From the NCBI GenBank assembly GCA_014898415.1, contig RCTD01000002.1, positions 1,674,001 to 1,738,000 on the forward strand: a stretch of 64,000 bases of DNA, read 5' to 3'. Shown piece after piece: positions 35,907 through 49,164 of the stretch. The notes beneath the pieces were generated by a model, which did no database searches, had not been told where the DNA came from, and saw only the letters and a list, made by a program, of their open reading frames with translations. The position numbers were made by a program, and so were the translations under genes. Position 1 is the first letter of the stretch, and each line of letters starts with the position of its first letter. This stretch comes from Stromatinia cepivora (taxonomy: Eukaryota; Ascomycota; Leotiomycetes; Helotiales; Sclerotiniaceae).

Positions 35907-38640
35907 AATAGTAATTATAATTTTGAAAAAATAAACTACAGATAATTAATCTTCATTATACTATTATAATAATATATTAATAATTATTTTATCGAATATA
36001 TCTATTTCAAATATACAAAGGAATCGATGATTATAATATTACAAGAATAAAACAAAGATAAGTTTTTTCTTCAAGATATTGAATATATTTTGATATATTT
36101 TGTTGAATATAAATTTAACATTTGTTTTAATGAATTTATTAAAAGGTTTCGTTATTATATTATAATCTTTAATGAATTATCAATAAAAATTATAAAAACT
36201 AAAGAATAATTGGATTCTTTTTATTGTTATCAAAAAGATCCAATTCTCAATTATTTTAATCTTTTCAAAATTTATTTTTATTTCTTTAATAGAAATAATA
36301 AAATCCAAATATTTAATATATATAATCTTGAATTTATATTTCTTAAAATCCATTTATAAGTTAATAACTTCTAATCGTTCGAGAATTAATTTAATATAAA
36401 TTTAATACTCTTTTTTGTTTTTGAAATAAATTAAAATATCATCGAAATATATTATATAGAAAATATCTAAATAATCGAATAAAATATTATTTATATAATA
36501 TTAATAAATTACAGAATTATTTGTTAATTCAAATAATATGATCTTGTATTTGTATAATTCATATTGGATTTGAAAAATAATATACTCTTTCAAAACAGAA
36601 TTCATTTTTATATAATAGAAAACTTAACAAATATCGAATTTGATAAAAATTTTGATATCAAAAAGTTGAAAAAATATTTTATTGATTAAAAGAAGGGGAT
36701 ATTAATCTTTATATATTAAAAAATTCAATAATTTGAAGTTTATACAAAATCTCAAATTACTATTGAATTTCTTAATGAATAAAATAGATATAATATAAAG
36801 AATTTGATTGGGTTTAATGAAATCTTTATTGAAATTATTTATAATATATTCTTTAATAATTTCCAATTATTCCAAGGATATTTTGTAAAATGGATTATAA
36901 TATAAAACTTATTTTTCTTTGTTTTTTAATATAATTTTATAATTATAAAATTAATTAAAAGGCAAAATGTTTGATTTATATTTGAAAAAGGTTTGATAAT
37001 ATTATCGATATTCAAATAATATTTCAAATTTCGAATCAATTTCGATCAATACTTAATCAAATTTCTTTCGAATTTTTATATTCTTAAATTCGATTAAAGC
37101 AATCAATATTCTTTTTTTTGTATATTATTTATTTCGTTGGGAATTTATTATATTATTAAATTCTTTTAAAGTAATAATAAAAAGTTCAATATATTTGTTT
37201 CTTTTATATTCTAATTAGAATTTATTAGGTTTGAGTATATATAAATTAAGGATTTTAAATAATATATAGAAGAAGTATTTATAAATTTGTAATAATAATA
37301 TAATTGATTAGAAAAGAAATGAATTGAATTTGAAAAGAATCAAGATTTCTTTTTTTTCAATAAGAATCTGTATTGTATTTATATTTAAAGGTTTTTATTA
37401 TATATTATTAATTATAATTGATTTATTTAATTATAAATTTCTTTGATTTTAATATTCTTCGAATTGATCATCTTATCAATTAATATTTTATTAAATTAAT
37501 CGATCGATTTTCTATTTGTAAAAAGATAATTGAATAATAAAGAAATTATTCGAATAAAAAATAATATAAAATTTCTCTTTAAATCATTTGAAATATTAAT
37601 TAAAGCAATCAAATTTCACTTAAGTTTTTGATAACCAAAATCTATTTAAAATAATATTATAATTCTTTAATTCAATAATAAAGAAAAGAACAAAAGATTA
37701 TTTACAATCATCGATTATTAAATTAAAAAATATAAAATAAATAATAATATAACCTTGTATATTATTATACTCTTTAATTTCAATTGAAATTTCAAATAGT
37801 ATAATTCTTGATTTAAATATAGGAAATAAATAAATAAGGAGTATAATATTAGTAAAAATGAGTTTGTTTGTTTTAAAATCAATAGATACTTTTGATTAAT
37901 AAATATAACTATTTTTTGAAAAATTGTAAAAAAAGATAAGTATTTTTTCTTTTATAAGTTTTATTAAATCAAGAAATCTTATATTCTATATAATATTTGG
38001 AATAGAAATAGAATTTAAATATTTAATTTTAAATACTTTTCTTTTTTAAATAAGTATTTTGTATAATTTCAATTATAATTTCTAAACTGAAATCTTCTTC
38101 AATATTTTAATATTCTTCGAATTCTTTTGCTTTTTTTTGTATTATTTTGATTTTATTAAAGTTATTGATATAAAATATCGATATATATATTATTTTAGAA
38201 AAGAAAGAAAACGATAAATATTTGAAGTTCGAATAATTATTAGATATAATAAAGCCGATATATTTAGAAAGGGTATTTCGGAATAGAAATAATTTCAGAA
38301 ATATAGAAATTCCAAAATTGGAATTATTAAAACTTCAAAAAAATTATAAAGAGTTTATAATAATTATTGATTTATAAATAATTATAAGGATATTTCGTTT
38401 AATATAATCTCGATTTTGTTTTTGTAATGAAATTTCATTTTGATTTATTCTAATAAATATATTCACGAATTCTTTTGTAATCTTGCAATCCTTAATAAAT
38501 ATTATTATCATTTATAAAAAGAAATCGAAAATCTTTTATTCAAAATCCTTAAATAGAATTTTATCATCAATAATCTCTATTTGGATAATAAATAATCTAA
38601 ATTTCTTATATTATTTTAAGAAATTGTTATATTGAATTAT
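35907..38640 (-). mobile_element. G2 internal sequence, middle part
   Basis: Gypsy sequence between the copia C and copia D insertions. It resumes the G2 internal sequence with the AATAG duplication copy and ends with ATTAT, the left copia D duplication. It aligns with 52,210-54,900 of G1 and with 2,380-4,012 plus 9,480-10,560 of the inverted G0 block. The RT remnant lies at about 36,610-36,905 on the - strand. Confidence 0.85.
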
Positions 38641-39653
38641 TATTAACTTTTGATATAGGAAGTAATAGTATTATTGATTATATAAATTAAATTAAGAATC
38701 TATTATTCTAATAGAAATAGAATTAAAGTTATTCCTAAATATAATCTATACATTATTATAATTATATAATCTCAATTCTAATTTTATAATAATTTCATTT
38801 TCAACATTCCTTTATTAAGAATATCCTATTCGATCCTTTTAGATTATTAATCCTAACATTTTCTTAAATCTTTCGAAAACAATCCTTATACAAGATTTTA
38901 TTATTTTATCGACAATTATATTATATATATTGATATAATTAAAAACGATTTTCTCTTTTTCTATCAAATTTTTGATGAAACAATAACTGATATCTATATA
39001 TTTGGATTATTTGTACAAATATAGATTTTTAATTAAAACTAAAACACCCTAATTATTATTAAACATCTAAATTATATTTCTATTCTTTCTAATATAATTT
39101 GATCTAAATAAATCTTTAAATATTTATATAATCTATTTTCTTTATTTAATAAACATTATCATTATAATATATTCTGATTCTGTATTAAAAATAGCTATAA
39201 ATATTTGTTTCTTATTAATCTATAATATAAAATCTTTATAAAATATTACAATTCTCTTTAAAACACTTTTCCGATTATATTTATCATTAGTTTAATCTAT
39301 ATCTATATATACCTTTATTATATTATTAGGTATATTATATTCTTTATAAATATTAGATTGTATTCCCTTTAATCCGAACTATAACTTTTGTTTGATTATT
39401 GATTATAAATATCATATCAAATTCTTCAAAACTATAATATAATATTTTGTTAGTTTTGTTATAGATTATGAAAATCTTTCAACTGAAAATACTATATCTG
39501 ATCGAATATATATCATTGAATAAATCACACTTTCTATTTGTTATTAATATTCGTTCATATCTATTAATTCATTATTATCAATTATTAATCAGAAATGAAT
39601 ATAATTCATTATTAATAGTTTCTTAACTTGATATTATCCATATATAATACTAT

Positions 39654-39945
39654 TGTAAGAAAGTTGGAATATCAAGGCCTAATATATAGCTAGTTCGTAA
39701 TCATATAATTATATAATTCTTTGTAATTAAATATAAGAAAAAACTCTGCTTTTCTTTTCTTAAAAGAAATCAATCATTTTTTTATTAATCTTTTTATACC
39801 CTATTTATATATAATCCAAATTATTATCTAAATTTATTAGTTTTATTACTTGAAGTTTCTATAATATAATCTAATCAATTCCAATTCCCATTTCCCCTTA
39901 CAGTGTACTATCAGGACGCATGTATCTCGACCTACCTCTTTCACA
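39654..39945 (+). repeat. Solo LTR (292-bp family), copy 2
   Basis: TGTAAGAAAGTTGGAATATC to CTACCTCTTTCACA, flanked by the 4-bp duplication CTAT (39,650-39,653 and 39,946-39,949). Less RIP-altered than copy 1 in places (CAGGACGCATGTATCTCGAC is readable). It lies within roughly 100 bp of the position hit by copy 1 in copia C. Confidence 0.88.
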
Positions 39946-40277
39946 CTATATTTAATTAATATAATATCGAGATATTCTTCTTGATTTATAATTAATATAT
40001 ATACTTTTCTATTATAAATGATCCTAATATTTAGAATCTTATTAATCTTTTTTAGATTTTTGGTATTAAAATGGATTAATAACTTTTCATTGAATCAAAT
40101 GATTTGTAATAATATATATAATATAATAATAATATCATTGATATATATTAATAATATTATATTATAATCTTTGAATATATACAAATATGAATCTACTAAA
40201 TTTTATATAAAGTTTATATTTAAAAATTCTTTTTTCAATAATAAACTTTAATCCCTTCCAATTTGTTTCAAATTATA

Positions 40278-42462
40278 ACCGATTTCCCTATATCATGTAC
40301 GACCCCATATCTTACACGCACTTTTAATTTTATAAAATATCAATTATCATGAACGGATATAACGACGATATACTTTCAAAGATCTATATAAAATTTATAT
40401 TAACTCAAATTAAAGGGGAAAAGTATTCTAAATATACTTAAATAATAAATTTCTTTAAAATCAATCGTTCAATATTTTCTCAATATTATAAAGACAAAAC
40501 TATCTCCTGTAGTATTGTATATATTGAAATTCATTAATTTCTTTTAAAAAAGCAAAAAGAGACTTTAATCGATCAAATTAACAAATTGATATAAAGATTT
40601 ATATCCCTTATAAGTTATATAATCAAAAATCTTGTAGAAAAGATTATAGATCATTTTTTAGGGAAAAACTGAACAATAAATTTTGTGAAAAGGTATAAAA
40701 TATATCTTCAAAGTTGGTATCTCCAATGTATTGATAATTTGTATATGAAAACTGATAATATTGTTATATTTGAGTATTTTTATAATCTAATTTGAATTAT
40801 TTTGTATTATTATTAAATTTTATTATTTAAAAGAGTTATATTAATATCCCTCTTTTTTTCATTTAATTGATAAAAGTAACCACAAAATATAATATATTAT
40901 TCAAGAATATATACAATTGAGATAAGAAGGATTTTATAATTGATCTAGAAAGAATTATGAAAAGAATAATAAATGCTAATACATATGATCGTAATAAAGC
41001 TACAAAAGTTAGGCAGAATGGATCGAGAGAGTTTATCATTCTTTTAGTATATATATGTACTGATGGTACAGCTATTCCATTTATTCTAATTTATAAAAAG
41101 GAATCTAAAGATCTATAGGATATATGGGTTGATGAGATAGAAATGAAGGATTAAGCTTATTTCGGAGCTTCAAGTAATGGATGGTTGTCGAATATATTCG
41201 GCCTTATCTAGCTTAATAAAGTCTTTCAACACTATACTCATTCAAAAATAGGGAAAGGATATTGTCTATTGATTGTAAATAATCATTCTAATTATATGAA
41301 TATAGAATTTATATCGAAATGTAACGAATTGAAGATCATTTTATTGATTCTCCTTTTTCATTCTATATATCGATTTTAATCTCTTGATATGGGCTACTTC
41401 CTTCCCCTTTCGATGAATTATAGTATAGAATTCAATAATCTAATATACAAAAACGGAGGTATCATTGGAATATCGAAATATAACTTTTGGATGATATTTA
41501 AGATTGTTTAGATTCAATTTGTTATTATTTATAATATCCTGAAATCTTTCGAAAAAGCCAGTATTTATTTTATAAATAAGAATATTACTATTCGTAATAT
41601 CGAACCAGAATAAGCCCCTATATCATTTATATCGATATAATTTATAGGAAATAAAATAAAGATGCTATATACAATTAAAACTCTTTATCATTTCAAATTA
41701 GAATTTCGCCTCAAATAGGATCCCGATATCATTCAGAAGTTTTTCAAAACTGTATTTATATATACAATTAATGCTAATATCCAATTATATAGAGCAAAAA
41801 ATCTAAAAGAAGTTTTGAAGATCGAAAAAAAGAAAAGAATCTATTCTAAATATTTAAATCTAATAGGGGAGAAGGATGAAAATACTTTTTTATATTCCTT
41901 TTCGCAAATCGAAAGAGTTAGAATCTATTAATCAATGAAAATATTAATTATTGAACAGGAGAAGGAAGTTAAGAAATAAGAAAAAGCTGAAAAGAAAGTT
42001 GAAAAGGAATAGAAGAATAAAACGATTAAAAAAAGGGTAGTATAGAAAAAGATTGATTGTCAAATTGTATATAATACTAAAGAAGGGATAAAAAAAGTTC
42101 GGAAATCATTAATATCTTTTATTAAAAGAGTACAAATAATTCAAAAATGTTTTCCTATTATAGATTTAGTATCCCAAAAAATTATAAAGGATTATGATAT
42201 TATAAAGATTGATAAATCAATAATAGAAAGAAGAAGGGGGGTATTATATTCAAAGACCGAACGATATATCAAGATTTCGTCGAAATTGAAAATATAAAGG
42301 TTTTTTAATTTTATAGGATAATATTATATCTTTTTATTGTTCAAAAAGAATTATAGCTTTATATCTTATAATTTATAATTAATATCGAATTTTGAAGTAA
42401 TTGTAATAGGAATATAAGGGGTATACAAAATGTGGGGTCGTGTACGATGTAGGGAAATCGGT
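40278..42462 (+). mobile_element. Pogo-like DNA transposon
   Basis: 2,185 bp with terminal inverted repeats ACCGATTTCCCTA(T/C)ATC...ACGACCCCA, at a duplicated TA (40,276-40,277 and 42,463-42,464). The + strand shows a DDE transposase with few stops. From about 40,985 it reads 'KVRQNGSREFIILLVYICTD', then 'WLSNIFGLI' and a stop, then 'KGYCLLIVNNHSNY', 'CNELKIILLILLFHSIYRF' and 'LDMGYFLPL'. These are the pogo-type blocks C-x-D-G, L-L-x-D-x-H-x-S-H, P-x-H-S-x-x-x-Q-P-L-D-V-x-x-F. The Asp before H-S is Asn and the H-S-T-H-x-x-Q-P-L block is damaged, so it is inactive. Its ends differ from the Fot1-type element at 24,352. Confidence 0.88.
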
Positions 42463-45400
42463 TATAGATTTCGTAAGATTTGTAATATATATTCTTTTTC
42501 GATTTTGATATTTTAAAATGATTCAAAATAGATCTTTTTTTTTAAATATAATTTGTAAAAACATTTTTGATATCGAAATATAAGTATTCCAAATTTTTCT
42601 TTGTAATAATAATTAGGAATAATTTGAGTATATTTAGTTTTATTGTTAATATAAATATTTCGTTATAATCTTTTCTTAATATTTGATTGAATTTTTGAAT
42701 CACTAATTTTGTTTTAAATCGTTCTATTTTGTTATTCTTGATTTTAATTATAAATATTCATTTCGTTGAAATCAAATTACTTTTTTTAGGAAATATATAT
42801 TCTTTTCAAATATTATTTTGAATTAAAGATATAATTTCCTTTTGGATAGTTTTCTTTTATTTTTTAAAATATTTTTGATTTGATATTACTTTTTTATAAG
42901 TTTTTAATATTTTGATTTTCAAAATTTCTTTGATTGGATATATTATATTTTTTGTATTATTTATATCTATTAATAAAATTATGAAATCTGAAATGATTTT
43001 GTTTTTGATATAAAGATTTATTTTGTAAATGATTAAAATTATAATTATAATATATTTTATATTTTCTTGAATTTTGATTTATATAAATATCGTAATCAAT
43101 ATTCTTATAATCTTACTTTCTTGTTTTTTTTTAGAATCTTATTTTATATCTTTTTTCCGTTTTTATATTAGATATCTTAAAAATTCGTTTTCAAGATTTA
43201 TTGTATCTTTTTGTTCAATTTTAAATGATTATAGATTTACTTCGTTTTTTGATTTTATTAAAATGAATTTATTAGCAAAATTTAAAACGATCTTAAATTT
43301 TGTTTTCAATATAAATTCAAGGTTTATAAAAATTGATTTTTGGATTGGAATCTTTGGAATAATGGATTTGATATCTAAAATATCTTTGAAAAAAGATTTT
43401 TGATTTATTTTCTAAATATTATTATTTTTATCTTTATTATATATTGATATTGATATATTGAATTTATTTAATTTCAATTCGATAATTAAAATACTTAATA
43501 CAATTATTGAATTCGATATAATATCTATTGAAAAGAATATTTGAAATAAAGATAATATAGATATCATATTTGATATTGAAAATGGAAAAGATATCGAAGA
43601 TAGAAAAAATGTTTTGTTTGTTATTAATCTATTATAAAATCTTCGATCTAATTTTATATTCTTTATTCTTTATAAATCTGATTTATAATTTTTTAATTTA
43701 AAATTTAAATCTTCTTTTCAATAAGATTTATTTATAATTACTTTATTTGATCGAAATATATAATTTAATTTTGAAGAATATATTTTGATATATTTATTCA
43801 TAACTTTTGAATATCTTAGAAATATATCAATTCTCAAAATATTTTACAATTTATTATATCTTTATTCTTTTGTAATAATTTTGGAATTGATATAAATATA
43901 ATATTTGTTTTCCTAAATTTTATATATCTTTATATTTAATATTATATTTATAAAAGTTTTTATAAAAGATTAATCTATTTTGTTTATATCAAAATCAATA
44001 TTAATACAATTCCTAATATAAGTATTATATTCTACAATTTCGTTTTAAAATTTTAATAATAATTCAGTTTCTTTTAGTATTACTTTTATATTTATTTTTG
44101 CAATCTTTATATTTTATTCTATAGATTTGTTTTGATATAAAAAAACAATTATTATAATTTCGGATTATATACCTAATAATTATTTATAAATAATTTATAA
44201 GAATTCCAATACATTATTAATTTTAATTATAATAATCTTTTCTTCAATAATCAATTCCATCTTTTTTTTTCAAATTTTCAATATTTAAATTATATTATTT
44301 TTTATTTAAATAGTATAATTTAATTTATTTTTGTATAATTGTTGATAATCAATATAAAATAATGATTCTTTTAAATCGATTTTGGAAATGATTTTGCAAT
44401 ATCGAAATATATAAATTCGAATCTCTTTGATTTATACAGATTCAATTATTTCGAAATACGATTGATTATTTTGATGAATATATATACTTTGTAAATATCT
44501 AATTCAATTAAGATCTTTATTAACTTAATTATATTAAATACTTTATATAGATTCTTGATTTTATCTGGATTTAAATAATTGAATCTTTGATGTTATAATA
44601 GGTATCTCTTTTTCTTTTTGAATATTAATTCATTATCAATACTTTTGATACCATTGATTATCTTTGAAAAAAAGTCTTTTTCTTGATTATTTTGATATAT
44701 ATTCGAATAGAGAATTATATCCTTATATTCTTTGGTTATATATGAAAATCATATATATTCTGTTTTATATTTTAATATAAATAATTTTCTTATTGTCCTT
44801 TTTGAAATATATATAATGAAAATTGAATTCCTTTTACAATTTTGTTTCATAGATCCTTTTTCTTAATAATAAGTTTACTTTTAACCCTAATATATATAAT
44901 ATATTTAAGAATAATATTTTAGAATCATCTTTGTATACTATATTTATTAAATTCCAATAATAATAATATATCATTCCCCCATCAATCTTTATTCTTTGTT
45001 TAACAATAAAATTTATTGATCTAAATAATGAAGATTGATTAGATATATATAAAGAAGCATCTATATTGATATATTATTTATTAAAAGAAGTTTTATTAAT
45101 AATCTTTTTTGTCAAATTATAATCTTCCTTTATTATATCCTTAATATTAAAGTTTGATTTAAAAATATTGTTAATAGAATATATTTGATCTTTTTTGTTG
45201 AAATGAATCTTCTTTGGATTCAATAATCCTTTTTTCTTTTAATAATAAAAATAATTATAAAGAAATTTGCTGGCTTATATTAAATATAAACAATCTTATA
45301 TATAATGATTTTCCTTTTGATATAAATCACAAACATTATTTAAAATCTCGAAATCTGATTTTTAATATCGAAAAGTATACTTAAATCCTTTTGCAATTTG

Positions 45401-46004
45401 TATTCGCTTTGATTTATCTTTAAAACGAAATTCTTTAACCTGTAAATACTTAATCTTATTATCGATATTAAGATTGGTTTGGATATTCAATATATTCATT
45501 ATTCTTTAATAATCGATTAAAAGATTATATATTAAAATCAAGAACAAAACAATATCTTGATATACTGATCAACAATTTTCATCTATAACCCTTAATTTCC
45601 TTTTATACTCTTTCAATTTATTTCAAACTTTGATAATAATTATATTGGGATAGATATCAAATTGAAATTTGAAGTTCTGGATCATTGTTATATATATATT
45701 GATTATGATTATATTAATTTTTGTGAGAATCACAGCAAAGAATCGGCTAATATTTGAATAACAGTAGGTTTGGGTTTAGAATCAAGATTTTTCATTATTT
45801 TCTCTCTAATTGTATTAAAGAATTCCCCCTTTATATAAATGAAAACTCTTCAAACTAGCGTATAATTCGGTCCGCTTTCGGCTAACCCTCGTTTCATAGT
45901 TAAGGTTCGTAATAGAGCCCTCTTTTCCGAAACTTTCGTCCTCGAAAACCTGTGAAATGAAACCATTTAAGTTGAAATATCCAATCAAAACTAATATCAT
46001 TCGA

Positions 46005-46200
46005 TGTTGTATTGTATGCCTTTTCGTGAAACCATCGATATTGTATTGTATGCCTTTTCGTAGAACCATCGATATTGTATTGTATGCTTTTTCGTAAAAC
46101 CATTGTATTGTATGGTATACCTTTTCGTAAAACCATCGTAGATCCATCGATATTGTATGGTATGCCTTTTCGTAGAATCATCATAGATCCATTGAAACCC
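46005..46200 (-). repeat. 34-bp minisatellite in the non-autonomous element
   Basis: Four to five units of about 34 bp built on TTGTATTGTATGCC and TTTTCGTAGAACCATCGATA. Because 34 is not a multiple of three, successive units shift frame and all three - strand frames encode look-alike peptides with 'KRHTIQYR', 'RKGIQYNI' and 'YEKAYNTI'. Confidence 0.85.
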
Positions 46201-46448
46201 TTTCAACTCTTCAATTCCTTCATTCCTAACTCTACAATAGTCGGCCGAACTGAAACTCCAATAAAGAACTCCATACAACGACTAAATCCATGATAATTCC
46301 TTTAATAGTGAAATTATAATGCCTACATCTTCATTTTATAAAGTTCAGCATTTTCACTTCTTTGAAAACTCTTCAATATCACTTAAAAACCCCTATATAT
46401 ATATTCATTTTCGATCCATTTTCAATTCGATTTCGGTACAATTTCGAT

Positions 46449-46856
46449 ATGATTTCGATAGGTATACTTTCGATTCGGTATACTTTCGATTCGGATTCGG
46501 TATACTTTCGATTTGGTATACTTTCGATTCGGATTCGGTATACTTTCGATTCAAATTCGGTATACTTTAATTTGGGTTCGGTATGCTTTTGGTTTGGGTT
46601 CGGTATACTTTCAATTTAGTATACTTTTGATTTGGTATACTTTCGATTCGATATACTTTCGATTCAAATTCGGTATGCTTTTGGTTTAGATTTGGTATAC
46701 TTTTGGTTTGGGTTTAGTATACTTTCGATTTGGTATGCTTTTGATTTAGTATACTTTCGATTCGGTATACTTTCGATTCAAATTCAGTATACTTTTGGTT
46801 TGGGTTCGGTATGCTTTTGATTTGGGTTTGGTATACTTTCGATTTGATATACTTTC
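46449..46856. repeat. GGTATACTTTCGATTC minisatellite
   Basis: About 400 bp of variable units of 16-22 bp around the word GGTATACTTTCGATTCGG, with variants TTTGGTTTGGGTTCGG. It gives open frames in several phases that encode repeated Tyr/Phe/Ser-rich peptide; I do not treat these as genes. Confidence 0.85.
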
Positions 46857-47494
46857 TAATATGATAAGTAGGGAATATTGATGCTTCCCTTTTTGGATCG
46901 ACGTTTTTATCGATTTCAATAATCCTATAGATTCGATAAATAATAAAAAGGGGGAAAGGTTTTCAATTTGCTTTTTCTTTTGAAATCTGAAATATAAATA
47001 TATTATATCCCTTAATATTATTAAATTTGTATCAAAAAATGATGATTTTAGTATAAATACTGTTTCGTCTTTAACCAATATACTAGTTTTCCGATATGGA
47101 TCCGATTGTTTATAATCAGTTTTCATTAGTGATCCTTTAGAATCATATAAGGATTAACTTCATCCCTCCTTTTGGAAGAGGCCTGGCATTCCGTTAAAGG
47201 GAAAAGGCTTCAAGCATTCCGCCAGAATTCTGTTTGAAACAGAAATGCAGTTAGTATTATATATGAATTCGTTTATTGTACTCTTTAAAGGTAATATTAT
47301 TGTATTCCTTAACAATAATACCAAAAACTTCATCATCATTATTATAAATCCGTTCATTATACTCCTTAAGGGTAATACTAAAAACTTCATTATCATCATT
47401 TCAATTTCAATATCTTCAATTTCAATATCTTCAACTTTTCCAATAACTTTTATATTCAAATTCTTCATTTTTCTGATAGGATCCTGAAGGTTTT

Positions 47495-48007
47495 CTATAT
47501 ACTTTCGTTTTTTTCGTTTTTTTGTTTGAATAATTTATATAATTTAAGGATTCGCTTTCGAATTTCGTAAAATAGGGTAGGGTTTGGTTTGTATATTGTA
47601 TTCATATTTTTCGAATAAATCTTTTCAATTCTTTTTCTTGTTTTTCTTGATTTTTTTGATTCGAAGGTTTTTTGTAATATTTTTGTAAATTTTCGATAAT
47701 ATTCTGAAGAATCTTCGAAGATTTGTTTTGAGATTAAATTCGTATATATTTTGAAGGTAAATTTCGAAGGGTTTTCGAAGGTTCGTTTTGAAATCAAATT
47801 TGTATATATTTTGAAGATAAATTTCGAAAGGTTTTCGAAGGTTCGTTTTGAGATCAAATTCGTATATATTTTGAGGGTAAATTTCGAAAAGTTTTCGAAG
47901 GTTTTCGATAATATTCTGAAGGGTTTTCGAAGGTTTGTTTCGAGGCCAAATTCGTATATATTTTGAGGGTAATTTTCGAAGGTTTTTCGAAAATTCGAAT
48001 GAATCAA
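47495..48007 (-). CDS. Repetitive hypothetical protein of the non-autonomous element
   Basis: A 170-residue open frame starts MIHSNFRKTFEN about 60 bp inside the likely 5' LTR (48,069-48,261). That is where a gag-like frame would begin. Residues about 10-95 are four to five copies of a 20-residue unit of the form K-(T/R)-F-E-N-x-S-K-F-x-x-K-I-Y-T-N-L-I-S-K, encoded by a 60-bp tandem repeat at 47,722-47,985. The rest is Lys-rich ('KKSRKTRKRIEKIYSK') and low in complexity. No known domain is recognised. It could be a relic gag, or only an open frame produced by an in-frame repeat. Function unknown. Confidence 0.35.
   Translation of the reverse strand: MIHSNFRKTFENYPQNIYEFGLETNLRKPFRILSKTFENFSKFTLKIYTNLISKRTFENLSKFIFKIYTNLISKRTFENPSKFTFKIYTNLISKQIFEDSSEYYRKFTKILQKTFESKKSRKTRKRIEKIYSKNMNTIYKPNPTLFYEIRKRILKLYKLFKQKNEKNESI
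47722..47985 (-). repeat. 60-bp tandem repeat
   Basis: About four units of 60 bp (TTCGTTTTGAGATCAAATTC...GGTTTTCGAAGG), with one 30-bp partial insertion between units three and four. Sixty is a multiple of three, so the frame stays open across units. Confidence 0.85.
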
Positions 48008-49164
48008 AAAAATAAGGTTATTCCCAAAATTAATCGATAAGTTGCTCTCAAGGGTGAATGAAAAGAATTGTAAGAATTACAACAAAGAATTGGTTAATAT
48101 TTGAATAACAATAGGTTTGAGTTTAAAATCAAGACTTTTTATTACTTTCTCTCTAATTGTATTGAAGAATTCCCCTTTTATATAAGTGAAAACTCTTCAA
48201 ACTAGCATACAATTCGGCCCGCTTTCGGCTAACCCTCGTTTCGTAGTTGAGGTTCGTAACAATTTTGATATATTTTGATTTAAAATATCTCCAGAGTGTA
48301 TATATTATTAAATATTTATCGATAAAGATTTTATCATTATCATTAAATATTATACAAATATATAATAATGTATTCACTTCGTCCTTTAAATATTCCAATT
48401 TCAATTCGATATTATAATATATACAATTCTTGATCTTATAGACAAATACTATATTGAATCCTGTAATCTATATATATTCGTTTAATATTTGATCAATTGT
48501 ATAAAACTATTCTTTCCCTTTCAATTATATCTTTATTTATCTGAATCATTATTTATAATTATTTTGATCAAATTTCGAAGGATTATTTGATTCCGATATT
48601 ATAAAAGTTTTTTGTTATTTGATAAATATCGAAAATAATCTTTAGGTTTTTAAAACAATCTTAAAAAATATATTACAAATAAATTCAGAATAATAAAGAA
48701 ATATAAAAAATAAAACAATAAAAAAATTCGTAAAATTATATTGTAATATATTTTCTTATAGTTATACGAATTTGCTCTTCACTTTTATTATAATTCTATA
48801 TCAACATTATACAGATTGTTCTTCGCTTTGATCTATAATATTGTAAATTATAAATTATATTATTGTATTTCAATTCTACTTCGATAATATTATATGAAAA
48901 TTCTGATTTCCATTCTATTTCACCCTTACTAGCTATACTAATCCTTTCTCGATTTGCTTTACTTTCTAATCATTATTATACAATCGGATCTTATAATCTA
49001 TTAACTTTTGATATAGAAAATAGTAATATTATTAATTATATAGATTGAACTAAGGATCTATTATTCTAGTAGAAATAGAATTGAGGTTATTCCCAAATAT
49101 GGTCTGTGCACCATTGTGATCACGTGATCTCAATTCTAATCCTATGATGGCCTCATTTCCAACA

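Larger units (their letters stand above)
45722..48261 (-). mobile_element. Non-autonomous LTR element with three minisatellites
   Basis: 2,540 bp flanked by ATTTT (45,717-45,721 and 48,262-48,266). LTRs of 193 bp each are at 45,722-45,914 and 48,069-48,261, ending GAGGTTCGTAACA. In - orientation the LTR starts TGTTACGAACCTCAACTACG. A purine-rich GGAAAAGAGGGCTC then precedes the 3' LTR, so the - strand is the likely sense. No RT, integrase or protease motif is visible. The interior carries three tandem arrays and long open frames of repetitive peptide. It is less AT-changed than the copia D around it. The size and lack of pol suggest a TRIM/LARD-type passenger that needs another element's enzymes. 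Confidence 0.85.
38641..49164 (-). mobile_element. Ty1/copia element copia D, with three insertions
   Basis: Spans 10,524 bp, about 5.49 kb once its insertions are removed, like copias A-C. It is flanked by ATTAT/ATTGT (38,636-38,640 and 49,165-49,169). LTRs are 38,641-38,806 and 48,999-49,164, 166 bp each. Sense is -. RNase H remnants are at about 38,830-39,060. The insertions are a solo LTR (39,654-39,945), a pogo-like transposon (40,278-42,462) and a non-autonomous LTR element (45,722-48,261). Its 5' LTR keeps GGTCTGTGCACCATTGTGAT, close to copia B. Confidence 0.93.

Noticed and set aside
46319..46820. + strand frames rich in Phe, Arg and Ser.
   Set aside because: They are translations of the GGTATACTTTCGATTC minisatellite; overlapping frames give the same type of peptide.
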